DNA from: Rhizobium brockwellii | GTDB taxonomy: Bacteria > Pseudomonadota > Alphaproteobacteria > Rhizobiales > Rhizobiaceae | Reading direction: 5' to 3' | Length of the DNA stretch: 64,000 nt | Assembly: GCF_000769405.2 (NCBI RefSeq) | Contig: NZ_CP053439.1 | Location: forward strand, 992,001-1,056,000 | Shown here: piece after piece, positions 1-7,992 of the stretch | Position numbering within the stretch: the first letter of the stretch is position 1 | Layout: the number at the start of each line of letters is the position of its first letter | Position numbers and translations under genes: made by a program | Notes under the pieces: generated by a model | Seen by the model: the letters and a program-made list of their open reading frames with translations, nothing else | What the model was told of the DNA's origin: nothing | Databases searched by the model: none

Positions 1-285
1 CTGGCGATCTACGGCATTGCCCGCGGCGTTGGCGCCGTTCGCCGGGCGCTGTTTTTCCATCCGCTGTCGATCGCCGGCTTCGGCCTGCTCCTGTCCACCG
101 CGGCCGGTCTTCTCTCCATCCTCTTTGCCGTTCCCTTCATGACCGGCCTCTGGATCTATCCGACGCTTTTCGGCGCCGAGGTGCCGCTGTCGAGCGTCAT
201 GCTCTTCGATATCGGCGTCTATCTCGTCGTGCTCGGCGCCATCACCTCGATCGCGCTGGCGCTCGAGGAAAAGGAGGTGGAATGA
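1..285 (+). CDS. mnhB: MnhB-type antiporter subunit, C-terminal part (5' cut by window)
   Basis: This is the last 94 codons of a membrane protein matching the MnhB domain of the Mrp/Mnh/Pha cation/proton antiporter. Visible are a hydrophobic helix around FGLLLSTAAGLLSILFAVP and the characteristic VMLFDIGVYLVVLGAITS helix, followed by a short charged tail. In rhizobia the A and B subunits are often one fused chain (PhaAB), so this may be the end of a much longer protein; the window does not show it. The stop overlaps the next start in an ATGA junction, which fits translational coupling inside the antiporter operon. Confidence 0.85.
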   Translation: MAIYGIARGVGAVRRALFFHPLSIAGFGLLLSTAAGLLSILFAVPFMTGLWIYPTLFGAEVPLSSVMLFDIGVYLVVLGAITSIALALEEKEVE

Positions 286-662
286 TGGAGCCGCTTCTAG
301 CGATCCTTGTCGGCCTGTTCTTCGCCGCCGCCATCTATCTGATGCTGTCGAAATTCTCGATCCGCATCATGCTCGGCATCGCCATCCTCGGCAACGCCGT
401 CAACCTGCTGCTCTTTACCGGCGGCCGGCTGACGCGCGAGGTGCCACCGATCATCCCGGCGGGTCTCGACAGCTTGCCCGCGGGCACGGCCAACCCGCTG
501 CCGCAGGCCCTCATCCTGACGGCGATCGTCATCTCCTTCTCCTTCCTCGCCTTCCTGCTGGTGCTGACCTACCGCGCCTATCAGGACCTCGGCACCGACA
601 ACACCAGCGACATGCGCGCCGCCGAGCCCGACGACCGGCCGCTGCCGCCATCGGGGTATTGA
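282..662 (+). CDS. mnhC: Na+/H+ (or K+/H+) antiporter subunit C
   Basis: A 126-residue protein with three predicted membrane helices, of the NuoK-like MnhC/MrpC family. It forms part of the hydrophobic core of the Mrp antiporter in the inner membrane, which exports Na+ or K+ in exchange for protons. Helix 2 (RIMLGIAILGNAVNLLLF) and helix 3 (ALILTAIVISFSFLAFLLVL) match the family, and the tail is polar. Its start lies inside the preceding stop (ATGA); a second Met codon follows directly and could also serve. Length is normal for the family. Confidence 0.9.
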   Translation: MMEPLLAILVGLFFAAAIYLMLSKFSIRIMLGIAILGNAVNLLLFTGGRLTREVPPIIPAGLDSLPAGTANPLPQALILTAIVISFSFLAFLLVLTYRAYQDLGTDNTSDMRAAEPDDRPLPPSGY

Positions 663-704
663 GCCGGATGATTGTGCGGATGTTGACCCCACGGCGAATG
701 CTTT

Positions 705-720
705 CCTCCCTTAGAGGAGG
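705..720 (+). promoter_or_regulatory. Hairpin that includes the mnhD ribosome binding site
   Basis: CCTCC (705-709) is the exact complement of GGAGG (716-720) with a 6-base loop, and GGAGG is the Shine-Dalgarno of mnhD, whose ATG is at 730. Folding of this 5-bp stem would hide the binding site. The 67-base gap is the only real gap between subunits C to G, so it could tune translation of subunit D. That role is an inference; the short stem is only moderately stable. Confidence 0.4.
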
Positions 721-729
721 CGCCATCTG

Positions 730-2283
730 ATGGCCGCCCCCACCTCCACCGTCGATCTCTCCGCCGCCCTGATCACCGTCCCGGTGCCGATCGGCCATTG
801 GCTTGCCATCCTGCCGGTCGCCCATTGCATCACGCTCGGCGCGGTCCTGCTGATGCTGCGCGGCTATCCTCGTCTGCAGGCCTGGCTTGCCATTCCGGGC
901 CTTGCGGCGCTGGCGTTGATCGATGCGGCACTGCTCGCCAAGGTCGCGGCCGACGGCCCGCTAACCATGGTCATGGGCCGCTGGCTACCGCCCTTCGGCA
1001 TTGCCTTCACCGTCGATCTCTTCGGTGCGCTGATGGCCTTCACCGCAGCTCTGGCCGCGCTCGCCGGCGGCATCTATGCGCTGGCCGATATCGGCGAAAG
1101 CGGCCGGCGATATGGTTTCTTCCCGCTGCTCATGCTGCTGATGGCCGGCGTCACCGGCGCCTTTCTCACCGGCGATATCTTCAATCTCTATGTCTGGTTC
1201 GAGGTGCTGCTGATCTCTTCCTTCGGGCTGATCATCCTCGGTTCCGAACGTGAGCAGATCGACGGCGCGCTGAAATATGCGGTGCTCAATCTGATCGCCA
1301 CGACCCTGTTCCTGGTCGGCGTCGGCATTCTCTACGCCGCCTTCGGCACGCTCAATATGGCCGATATCGCTGCCAAAGCGGGGGATTTGCGCGGCACGGC
1401 GCCGCTGATGACGCTGGCAAGCCTCTTCCTGCTCGCCTTCGGCATGAAGGCGGCAGCCTTCCCGGTCAATTTCTGGCTGCCCGCCGCCTACCATACGCCG
1501 CGCATCGTGGTCTCGGCGCTGTTTGCCGGCCTGCTGACCAAGGTCGGCATCTATGCGCTGATCCGGGTGATGGTCATGCTGCTGCCGGTGGAGCGGCAGG
1601 AACTGAGCCCGGTGATCGCGCTCGCCGCCGCCGCGACCATTGTCGTCGGCGCACTCGGCGCGCTTGCCGAAAACGATATCCGCCGGCTGTTTGGCTATGT
1701 CGTCATATCGGGCATCGGCAACATGCTGGCCGGCGTCGCCCTCGGCGGCCTTGGCGGCATCAGCGGCGCTGTCTTCTACGCGCTCCATTCGATGGTGCTG
1801 ATGACCGCACTTTATCTTGCCGCCGGCGAGATCGCCCGGCGCGGCGGCGGCTTTTCACTGTCGGCCCTCGGCGGGCTCTACAGGCAAAGCGGCGGCTTCA
1901 CCGCGCTCTCCCTCGTGCTCTTCCTGGCCGCCTGTGGCCTGCCGCCCTTTTCCGGCTTCTGGCCGAAAGTCATTCTCGTCAAGGCCTCGCTCGATCTCGG
2001 CGCCTGGTGGCTGGCGGCCTCGATCCTCGTCGGCGGTTTTCTGACGACGATCGCCTTCGGCCGTCTCTTCCTGCTCGCCTATTGGCGCCCGGCGGCAATA
2101 GCACTGACGCCGTCCGGACCCAGGTGGCGCACGGGCCTGCCGCTCGCCGCGCTGACCGCGCTGGTCATCGGCTTCGGCATCTTGCCGGAACAGTTGCTGG
2201 CGCTGTCGCAATCGGCCGCCGCCGGCCTGGCCGATCCCCAGGCCTATCTTCATTCGGTCTTCCCGGAAGGGCGCGCGCCGTGA
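730..2283 (+). CDS. mnhD: Na+/H+ antiporter subunit D
   Basis: A 517-residue polytopic protein of the MrpD/NuoN proton-conducting family, the main ion-translocating subunit together with MrpA. The conserved glutamate in WFEVLLISSFG lies near residue 157 and the conserved lysine in GMKAAAFPVNFWLP near residue 240; LLTKVGIYALIR near 265 adds the second helix lysine. Roughly 13-14 helices are visible. Length is normal. The ATG has a GGAGG site 9 bases upstream. The end overlaps the GTG start of the next subunit by four bases, as in other Mrp operons. Confidence 0.92.
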   Translation: MAAPTSTVDLSAALITVPVPIGHWLAILPVAHCITLGAVLLMLRGYPRLQAWLAIPGLAALALIDAALLAKVAADGPLTMVMGRWLPPFGIAFTVDLFGALMAFTAALAALAGGIYALADIGESGRRYGFFPLLMLLMAGVTGAFLTGDIFNLYVWFEVLLISSFGLIILGSEREQIDGALKYAVLNLIATTLFLVGVGILYAAFGTLNMADIAAKAGDLRGTAPLMTLASLFLLAFGMKAAAFPVNFWLPAAYHTPRIVVSALFAGLLTKVGIYALIRVMVMLLPVERQELSPVIALAAAATIVVGALGALAENDIRRLFGYVVISGIGNMLAGVALGGLGGISGAVFYALHSMVLMTALYLAAGEIARRGGGFSLSALGGLYRQSGGFTALSLVLFLAACGLPPFSGFWPKVILVKASLDLGAWWLAASILVGGFLTTIAFGRLFLLAYWRPAAIALTPSGPRWRTGLPLAALTALVIGFGILPEQLLALSQSAAAGLADPQAYLHSVFPEGRAP

Positions 2284-2753
2284 TCTTCTTCCTCTTCAAC
2301 CTGCTGCTTGCCACTGCCTGGGTCACTGTTACCGGCAGCGCCTCGCTGCACAATCTCGTCCTCGGCGTCCTGCTCGGAGCCCTGGCGCTGGTCATCATCC
2401 GCGAATCCTTCGGCGGCAAGGGACGCATCCCCCGCGTCCTCCCGGTACTCTCGCTCGCCGCTCTGTTCCTCAAGGAATTGTCGCTGTCGGCCTGGAAGGT
2501 CACGGTCACCGTGCTCTCGCCCGATATGAAGCTGAAACCTGGCATCTTCGCCTACCCTTTGACGGTGACGAGTGATCTCGAGATCACTTTGCTGGCAAAC
2601 CTCATCACGCTGACTCCAGGCACGCTTTCGGTCGACGTCTCCACAGATCGCCGCACGCTCTATGTGCACGCGCTTGATTGTTCCGATCCGGAGGCGACCA
2701 GGCGTGATATCGCCAACGGTTTCGAACGCAAGATCATGGAGGCCTTCCGGTGA
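2280..2753 (+). CDS. mnhE: Na+/H+ antiporter subunit E
   Basis: A 157-residue protein of the MrpE/MnhE family. It starts at a GTG that overlaps the mnhD stop (GTGA). The N-terminal half carries two hydrophobic helices ([15 protein letters not shown] and [15 protein letters not shown]); the C-terminal half has the soluble signature [15 protein letters not shown] near residue 110, which is typical of MrpE. An upstream in-frame extension exists but would lie wholly inside mnhD, so it is rejected. The subunit is needed for assembly and activity of the Mrp complex in the cytoplasmic membrane. Confidence 0.9.
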   Translation: MIFFLFNLLLATAWVTVTGSASLHNLVLGVLLGALALVIIRESFGGKGRIPRVLPVLSLAALFLKELSLSAWKVTVTVLSPDMKLKPGIFAYPLTVTSDLEITLLANLITLTPGTLSVDVSTDRRTLYVHALDCSDPEATRRDIANGFERKIMEAFR

Positions 2754-3103
2754 TCACACCTGCCGCCATCATCGCGGTCGCATCCTCGGCCGCACTCGTC
2801 ATCCTCGGCCTGGCGCTGATCCTCACTGTCTGGCGCGTCGTTGCCGGCCCGACATTGCCGGACCGTATTCTCGCCCTCGACATGCTGACCGGCATCGCCA
2901 TTGGTTTCATTGCGGTCATCGCGGTTAAGACCAGGTTTTCGCTCTATATCGATATCGCCATCTCGCTCGGCCTCGTCGGTTTCCTGGCGACTGTCGCCTT
3001 CGCCCGATTCGTGCTGTCGCGCGGCAATATCAAATCGAAGCCGTCCGCATCTGCGGCAAATGGCAAAACGCAAAAACGCCGGGCAGGGGGGAAGAAGCGA
3101 TGA
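2750..3103 (+). CDS. mnhF: Na+/H+ antiporter subunit F
   Basis: A 117-residue small membrane protein of the MrpF family with three helices. The conserved [15 protein letters not shown] stretch lies near residue 31. The GTG start overlaps the mnhE stop. The C-terminus (from about residue 92) is a lysine- and serine-rich cytoplasmic tail, longer than in many homologues. Its place between E and G is the usual Mrp order and supports the call. Confidence 0.9.
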   Translation: MITPAAIIAVASSAALVILGLALILTVWRVVAGPTLPDRILALDMLTGIAIGFIAVIAVKTRFSLYIDIAISLGLVGFLATVAFARFVLSRGNIKSKPSASAANGKTQKRRAGGKKR

Positions 3104-3432
3104 TCGATTATATCGTGGCTGCCGTCACCGCCTTGCTTTTGATCGTTGGTTCGCTCTTTGCGCTTGCGGCGGCGATCGGCCTGGTCAGGCTGCCCGATCT
3201 CTATACGCGCATGCATTCGGCCTCGAAGGCGGGGACTGTCGGCTCCGGCCTGTTGCTCCTTGCCGCCGGCCTCTATTCGCAGGACCCGGCGATTCTCGCC
3301 CGCGCCCTTGCCGGTTTCGTCTTCTTCCTGCTGACGGCGCCGGTGTCTGCCCATCTGCTGGCCAGAACTGCCCATCGCTCGGGATATGATCTCGGTGCAC
3401 TCTCGGTCCGCGACGATATCAGGGATCGTTGA
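3100..3432 (+). CDS. mnhG: Na+/H+ antiporter subunit G
   Basis: A 110-residue protein of the MrpG/MnhG family with three hydrophobic segments. The family signature [20 protein letters not shown] lies near residue 27. It overlaps mnhF by four bases (ATGA) and ends the antiporter operon. The following 440 bases are AT-rich and carry no gene, which supports an operon end here, although I see no strong terminator directly after the stop. Confidence 0.92.
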   Translation: MIDYIVAAVTALLLIVGSLFALAAAIGLVRLPDLYTRMHSASKAGTVGSGLLLLAAGLYSQDPAILARALAGFVFFLLTAPVSAHLLARTAHRSGYDLGALSVRDDIRDR

Positions 3433-3872
3433 GCCTATGCTGTTCGGCGACTTTACCAGATTTATGCAAAACTTATGCACAGGAAGCTGTGAGTAAAGCT
3501 TGCCGGTAAGCCCCTCAATTCTTCATCTGTCATTTTTTCTCAAGAAAAACGACAAATAATAATTGGCCTTTCGGCCAAACGATGGTATTTGAAAATGCAA
3601 GTAGAGTTCTGATTGTGAATTGCAATCGTAATGCTTCCAAGTCCCTCAGTTTTGATTTTTAATGTCTAAACTGAGGCCGTCGCCTGGGGCATGACGTAGT
3701 GGTTTCCAGTCAGGCAGTATAAGAACAGGTCAGGCTCTTCGGAATCTAGGGGTGGATTTCGCGTTTTTCGAAACAGAAGGTCGCTTCCTGTACTTTTGCT
3801 GTTCGCTTCTACGAGGCGGGTCTTTGGCGTGTCAGTCAAAGACCGTTTGAGCATGCTAACAGGAGAAAGAAT
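3433..3872. other. Intergenic region, mucR upstream region
   Basis: 440 bases between the antiporter operon and the MucR gene, clearly richer in A+T than its surroundings and without a convincing coding frame. It holds a short hairpin (TTGGCC, 4-base loop, GGCCAA; 3563-3578) and a longer inverted repeat described separately. Members of the Ros/MucR family commonly repress their own promoters through upstream sites, so this is where such control would act; the exact promoter cannot be fixed by eye. Confidence 0.6.
3644..3676. promoter_or_regulatory. Inverted repeat upstream of mucR, candidate operator
   Basis: CCTCAGTTT (3644-3652) and AAACTGAGG (3668-3676) form a perfect 9-bp inverted repeat around a T-rich 15-base spacer, about 200 bases before the mucR start. 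It could be a binding site for MucR itself or a structured leader element. The assignment is by position and symmetry only. Confidence 0.35.
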
Positions 3873-4304
3873 ATGACGGATATAGCGACCGGCAATGCGC
3901 CGGAGCTGCTTGTGGAACTGACAGCCGACATCGTCGCGGCCTATGTCAGCAACCATGTTGTACCGGTCAGCGACCTGGCCAATCTGATTTCCGACGTGCA
4001 TTCGGCACTGAGCAACACGTCCGTACCGCAGCCTGCTGCGGCGATCGTCGAAAAGCAGAAGCCTGCAGTTTCTGTCCGCAAGTCCGTACAGGACGAGCAG
4101 ATCACGTGTTTGGAATGCGGCGGCAACTTCAAGTCCCTCAAGCGTCACCTGATGACGCATCACAGCCTCTCGCCGGAAGAATACCGCGAGAAGTGGGACC
4201 TGCCGACCGATTACCCGATGGTAGCGCCCGCTTATGCCGAAGCGCGTTCGCGCCTGGCAAAGGAAATGGGCCTCGGGCAGCGCCGCAAGCGCGGCCGCGG
4301 TTGA
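3873..4304 (+). CDS. mucR: MucR/Ros-family zinc-finger transcriptional regulator
   Basis: A 143-residue DNA-binding regulator. The prokaryotic C2H2 finger is clear: C79-x2-C82-x9-H92 with H96/H97, followed by the family block [14 protein letters not shown] and [22 protein letters not shown]. The N-terminal half is helical and in this family mediates oligomerisation. MucR/RosR proteins in rhizobia control exopolysaccharide synthesis, motility and symbiosis genes, usually as repressors at AT-rich DNA. The ATG has an AGGAGAAAG site just upstream. Length matches MucR and RosR; which of these paralogues it is cannot be decided here. Confidence 0.9.
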   Translation: MTDIATGNAPELLVELTADIVAAYVSNHVVPVSDLANLISDVHSALSNTSVPQPAAAIVEKQKPAVSVRKSVQDEQITCLECGGNFKSLKRHLMTHHSLSPEEYREKWDLPTDYPMVAPAYAEARSRLAKEMGLGQRRKRGRG

Positions 4305-4326
4305 GCTTTTTCGAAAGCATCGACGA

Positions 4327-4357
4327 CAAAAAAGCCGGGTCTTGTGCCCGGTTTTTT
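4327..4357 (+). terminator. Rho-independent terminator of mucR
   Basis: An A-run followed by GCCGGG, a short loop and CCCGG, then seven T residues, starting about 25 bases after the mucR stop. The A and T runs extend the stem, so it could also act on the other strand. Confidence 0.85.
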
Positions 4358-4398
4358 TGTGTGCCTTTTCAAGGCGAGGAAAATAATCTCGATGGGGC

Positions 4399-4436
4399 CA
4401 TTCCAGGAAAGTGAGAAGCGGTTTTGCCGGGAATTG
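4399..4436 (+). repeat. AATTCC-type short palindromic repeat, copy 1
   Basis: The arms ATTCCAGGAAA and TTTTGCCGGGAAT surround the core GAAGCGG that is shared by the copies at 5137, 5236, 5299, 24731 and 25783. The element can fold as an imperfect hairpin. It lies in a non-coding gap. Confidence 0.7.
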
Positions 4437-4690
4437 GGTAAACGAAAGGTTGAAATTCTTCAGCGCTTCCATTATAAGCTGAGCAGCGTTGGTATTCCGA
4501 GCCTTCGCGGATGATTCGGACGGGCGCCAAGATAGTGTGAGCGACCCTGTCTTATGCTTTGCCGGCAGGCTTAGAATGTATTCCTATACTATCAGCAAGT
4601 GTTAATGTATTCGATGTGCCAAGGCAGGCGCTGCCGAAATCGATCGGTTGTGGCTCTGAAAGTCAGCCAGCCAGCCAGCCACGATCGCGG

Positions 4691-5113
4691 TCAAGCCGCA
4701 GCCCGGACTCTTGCCTCTTCGCGGATCCTGTTCACCATTGAGCGCAGTCCGTTCGAACGCTGCGATGACAGGTTCTCCACCAGGCCGATCTTCGAGAATA
4801 TCTCGAAGGCATCGAGCCCGGCGATCTCCGATGCCGTCTTGCCGGAATAGGTGGCAAGCACGATGGCGACGAGGCCGCGCACGATATGGGCGTCGGAATC
4901 ACCCTCGAAGCTCATGACCGGATTGTCTGGATCGCCTGCCGTATGGGTCACCAGCCACACCTGGCTGGCGCAGCCCATCACCTTATTCTCCGAGGTGCGC
5001 TTCTCCTCGGCCAGGTCGGGCAGTGCCTTGCCGAGTTCGATGACATAGCGGTAGCGGTCTTCCCAATCGTCCAGGAAAGCGAAGTCGTCGATGATCTGGT
5101 CGAGGGATGCCAT
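4691..5113 (-). CDS. sufE: SufE family sulfur acceptor
   Basis: A 140-residue SufE protein. SufE accepts persulfide sulfur from the cysteine desulfurase SufS and passes it to SufBCD for Fe-S cluster assembly in the cytoplasm. The active cysteine is C48 in VMGCASQVWL, and the N-terminal DFAFLDDWEDRYRYVIELGK is the family start. I chose the internal ATG because GTGAAAGG lies at a good distance before it; a GTG five codons upstream is possible. It stands alone here, away from a suf operon, as is usual in rhizobia. Confidence 0.92.
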   Translation of the reverse strand: MASLDQIIDDFAFLDDWEDRYRYVIELGKALPDLAEEKRTSENKVMGCASQVWLVTHTAGDPDNPVMSFEGDSDAHIVRGLVAIVLATYSGKTASEIAGLDAFEIFSKIGLVENLSSQRSNGLRSMVNRIREEARVRAAA

Positions 5114-5136
5114 GGAGAAGCCTTTCACTATTGAAG

Positions 5137-5178
5137 CAGTTCCAGCAAAAGTGCGCAGCGGTTTCGCGTCCGGAATGC
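5137..5178 (+). repeat. AATTCC-type short palindromic repeat, copy 2
   Basis: GTTCCAGCAAAAGTGCGCAGCGG followed by TTTCGCGTCCGGAATGC; a diverged copy of the same unit, located immediately upstream of sufE on the minus strand. Confidence 0.7.
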
Positions 5179-5235
5179 GCCGGGAAATGCTCTAAGAGTG
5201 CATATAGGTGAAAGACCGGCAGATTTGAACCGTTA

Positions 5236-5285
5236 AAGCAATTCCAGGAAAAGTGCGAAGCGGTTTTCCGTCTGGAATTGCGCAA
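5236..5285 (+). repeat. AATTCC-type short palindromic repeat, copy 3
   Basis: The best-conserved copy: GCAATTCCAGGAAAAGTGCG, core AAGCGG, then TTTTCCGTCTGGAATTGCGC. The arms pair to form a hairpin. Confidence 0.8.
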
Positions 5286-5298
5286 ACGAGAGACCGGA

Positions 5299-5368
5299 GC
5301 AATTCCAGGAGAAGTGCGAAGTGGTTTTCCCAGGCAACGCGCGAAGCGGTTTTGCCGGGAATTGCCTA
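5299..5368 (+). repeat. AATTCC-type repeat, long form, copy 4
   Basis: The unit is extended: after AATTCCAGGAGAAGTGCGAA and GTGGTTTTCCCAGGCAACGC a second GCGAAGCGG core follows and ends in TTTTGCCGGGAATTGC. The same long form recurs at 24731, so it is a defined sub-type and not a chance tandem. Confidence 0.75.
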
Positions 5369-5379
5369 AACCAAGATAG

Positions 5380-5414
5380 AAAAAACGCCGTGAGGGATGG
5401 GCATCCTCACGGCG
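5380..5414 (-). terminator. Rho-independent terminator of the DUF5330 gene
   Basis: On the minus strand CGCCGTGAGG pairs perfectly with CCTCACGGCG across a 9-base loop and is followed by six T residues. It lies about 90 bases after the stop of the gene at 5505-5999. Confidence 0.9.
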
Positions 5415-5504
5415 CAGCAACATGCTGAATTAAACAGGGCAGGCACGTCAGGCATGGGGCATCTCCGCGTCATGCGGACCACCGATGCAAGCTGGTTGTG
5501 AGGG

Positions 5505-5999
5505 TCAGGTCGCCGGCTTGGGCGTCGGCAGCGGAATCGCGCCTGTTACCACCGTCTCGGCTGCGGCATCATCTTCGACCGGCGGACGGTAAGGCATCGG
5601 CTGGTTGAGCGCAGCCTTGGCCTCGCGCACCTTTTCCTGGATGGCAGGCGTGGTGAGGGAAGGCATGTTGAGCGCCACTGGCACCTGCGGTTCGGCAAGC
5701 TTTGCGGTTACAGGCGCCTCATCCTTGAACTGGCTGTCGAGAAGTTCATAGGCAACGCGGGCGCCTTCGCGGGCCCGGTAGCCGAGTGCGGTGAGGGTCT
5801 CGGTGCCCTTGGCGCAGACCTCGGGCTTCTCCGAGCACATGCCGGTCAAATAGTCGTAGGCGCCGCTTGCCGCCGTGAACGCGTCGGACAGTTGCAATTG
5901 CGGGCCGTTGGCGAGCTTGTCGGAACTCTCCGTGCTGAAGACGGAAAGAAGCACGAGCACGAGGCCAAACCAGAAGGATCCTTTGATCAGAAACCACAT
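5505..5999 (-). CDS. DUF5330 domain-containing membrane-anchored protein
   Basis: A 164-residue protein with an N-terminal membrane or signal segment (LIKGSFWFGLVLVLLSVFS, residues 4-22), a central region with a Cys pair (MCSEKPEVCAKG) around residue 55 and a proline-rich C-terminus. It resembles the DUF5330 family of Rhizobiales; the function is unknown. I start it at the ATG that opens the hydrophobic helix; a longer frame runs upstream but is charged and not protein-like. It is transcribed away from the histidine kinase at 6451 and has its own terminator. Confidence 0.75.
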   Translation of the reverse strand: MWFLIKGSFWFGLVLVLLSVFSTESSDKLANGPQLQLSDAFTAASGAYDYLTGMCSEKPEVCAKGTETLTALGYRAREGARVAYELLDSQFKDEAPVTAKLAEPQVPVALNMPSLTTPAIQEKVREAKAALNQPMPYRPPVEDDAAAETVVTGAIPLPTPKPAT

Positions 6000-6450
6000 T
6001 GTCGTCGCCCATCCTGTTTCCCCGTCCGGTTCTTGTTGCCGAATCAGGCCGGTTGTCCGGTGTGTTTTCACCCTACCGCCAAGTTGCGAATGCCGCTTTT
6101 CGAAACTCACGCGCATTTGCGGCAAATTTAGTTCAAATTTTAGCGAACGGCATTTGAGCCGCATTTTAGTCGAATGCGAGCGATCGCCGTTAAGCATCAG
6201 GGCAGCACCTGCTTGCAATTGCAGCACTTTTGCCGGCTCGCCTTGCCACAGGAGTTAACGCAATGCTGAAATATGAGGAAAATCCGTCGCTTACCCCCTA
6301 TTAACCACAAAAGGCAAAGAGCCTTCCAGATGCTTCAAAACGGGAATTTCGGCCGTTTCAGGCTGTGAACAGCGCTTTTGCCTTATCCTTTCTTTAAGTC
6401 GCCAAGGCCTATTGTCCGGATCGATCGACAGCCTTTCGGGCGGGTATTGC
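6000..6450. other. Divergent promoter region
   Basis: About 450 bases between the DUF5330 gene and the histidine kinase, transcribed in opposite directions. It has AT-rich stretches near 6115-6170 and 6285-6320, suitable for promoters on both sides, but no element I can name. The kinase could start as early as a TTG at 6412. Confidence 0.5.
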
Positions 6451-7992
6451 GTGCGTGTATTGAGTAACATTGGCGGCTGGATGACGGCCCTCGTAGACCG
6501 GGCAGCGACAAGCTGGCTCTCCCGGACGGGCGGCGGTGAAGCCGTGCGCCAACGTGAGCTCGCGATCCTGCGCCGCCTCGTACTCTTCTCGTCGGCCGCT
6601 CTCGTTGCCGCGCCTATCGGCCTTTCGGCAGTCACCAGTCCGGCCGTCGCGTTGCCGGCGGGTGTCGCCATGGTCTGTGCTGCCTTTCTCTTTTCCGCCG
6701 TCGGCAGCATCGCGCTCGCCCGTCAGGGTTCGTCCGCCGGTATCGCCACGCAGTCGGCCGAGGATTTCTTCCTTGACGCCACCCCGGGCCTCGTCTTCTT
6801 CCTCGACCCGCACGGCAGTGTGGCGACCGTCGGCGGCCGCGACCGGCGCGATTTCCTTGCCTGGATGCGCGATCCCAAGGGCAGGGGCTTCCTCGAGCAG
6901 GTGCATGTCTCCGACCGCATCCTTTTCCTGCAGGCGCTTGATGACCTGCGCCGGGGCGAGGATGCTCAGAGCGTCGATCTGCGCATCGACCGGCCCTCGG
7001 TCTCGCGCGATCAGCGCCAGTTCGCCTATCTGAGAATGGACATGACGGCCCGGCGCGATGCCGACGGTGAACTTGCCGCCATCATTGCCCAGCTGCGCGA
7101 TGTCTCCGTCGAGCAGCAGCTGCGTGACGAAGCCCAGAACCGCGCGGCCGATGCCGAATCGGCAAACGACGCCAAGTCGCGCTTCCTCGCCGCCGTCAGC
7201 CATGAGTTGCGCACGCCGCTGAACGCCATTCTCGGTTTTTCCGATATCCTGATCGGCGAATATTTCGGCAAGTTCGAAAACGACCGTCAGCGCGAATATG
7301 TCGGTCTGGTCCGCGAATCCGGCGCGCATCTGCTCTCCGTCGTCAACACCATGCTCGATATGAGCAAGATCGAAGCCGGCCGCTACGAGCTGATCCTTGA
7401 AGCCTTCGACATATCAAGCTCCGTCAAATCCTGCGAATCGATGCTGGGATTGCAGGCCAAGACCAAGGGCCTCACCCTGACGAGCCGTATTCAGCGCGGC
7501 CTCGGCGAGGTCGTCGCCGATCAGCGCGCCATCCAGCAGATCCTCATCAACCTCGTCGGCAATGCCATAAAGTTCACCGAGGCCGGCGGCGTCGTCTCGG
7601 TTGATGCGGCAGCCCGCGACGGCATCCTCAAGCTGACGGTCAGCGACACCGGTATCGGCATCCCGGCCGACAAGCTGGCATTGCTCGGCCAGCCCTTCGT
7701 CCAGATCCAAAACGACTATACCCGCCGCTTCGAAGGCTCCGGCCTCGGTCTCTCCCTGGTCAAAGGGTTGGTGGCGCTGCATGGCGGGTATTTCGCCATC
7801 GCCAGCCAGCCGGGCGAAGGCACGATTATCACCATCGAGATTGCGACGGACGGCTCGGGTGCACAGCACGCCGAAGACGCCGGTCATGGCGCGACTGTCG
7901 AGTTTCCGCCGCGGCTGAAGGGCGCGGTCAATAGTGGTGCAGGATTGGAAGAGGGGCGTTTCGATGGCCGCGCGCAAGCGAAAATCGCCTAA
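6451..7992 (+). CDS. Membrane PAS-domain sensor histidine kinase (PleC/DivJ/PdhS-like)
   Basis: A hybrid-free histidine kinase of about 513 residues. It has two membrane helices (about residues 38-78), a PAS-like domain (about 95-220), an H-box AAVSHELRTPLNAILGF with the phosphorylated His near residue 251, an N-box LINLVGNAIKFTEAGG, and G-boxes SDTGIGIP and GSGLGLSLVKG. The H-box is of the type found in the alphaproteobacterial cell-cycle kinases PleC, DivJ and PdhS, so a role in cell-cycle or envelope control is possible but not shown. No response regulator is adjacent. The GTG start follows a GGGCGGG site; TTG 6412 and ATG 6481 are alternatives. Confidence 0.85.
   Translation: MRVLSNIGGWMTALVDRAATSWLSRTGGGEAVRQRELAILRRLVLFSSAALVAAPIGLSAVTSPAVALPAGVAMVCAAFLFSAVGSIALARQGSSAGIATQSAEDFFLDATPGLVFFLDPHGSVATVGGRDRRDFLAWMRDPKGRGFLEQVHVSDRILFLQALDDLRRGEDAQSVDLRIDRPSVSRDQRQFAYLRMDMTARRDADGELAAIIAQLRDVSVEQQLRDEAQNRAADAESANDAKSRFLAAVSHELRTPLNAILGFSDILIGEYFGKFENDRQREYVGLVRESGAHLLSVVNTMLDMSKIEAGRYELILEAFDISSSVKSCESMLGLQAKTKGLTLTSRIQRGLGEVVADQRAIQQILINLVGNAIKFTEAGGVVSVDAAARDGILKLTVSDTGIGIPADKLALLGQPFVQIQNDYTRRFEGSGLGLSLVKGLVALHGGYFAIASQPGEGTIITIEIATDGSGAQHAEDAGHGATVEFPPRLKGAVNSGAGLEEGRFDGRAQAKIA

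Larger units (their letters stand above)
4305..4690. other. Gap between mucR and sufE: terminator plus repeat
   Basis: 386 bases without a convincing gene. It holds the mucR terminator, one copy of the AATTCC short palindromic repeat (about 4399-4436), and a small AGCC microsatellite (four units near 4664-4682) just beyond the sufE stop. Short reading frames here show no ribosome binding site or protein-like composition. Confidence 0.6.
5114..5504. other. Repeat-filled gap between sufE and the DUF5330 gene
   Basis: 391 bases without a gene. It contains three AATTCC-type repeats in a row (5137, 5236, 5299) and a strong terminator for the minus-strand gene that follows. Nothing else is supported. 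Confidence 0.7.

Noticed and set aside
4664..4682. AGCC microsatellite
   Set aside because: Four short units in a non-coding gap; too short to suggest a function.
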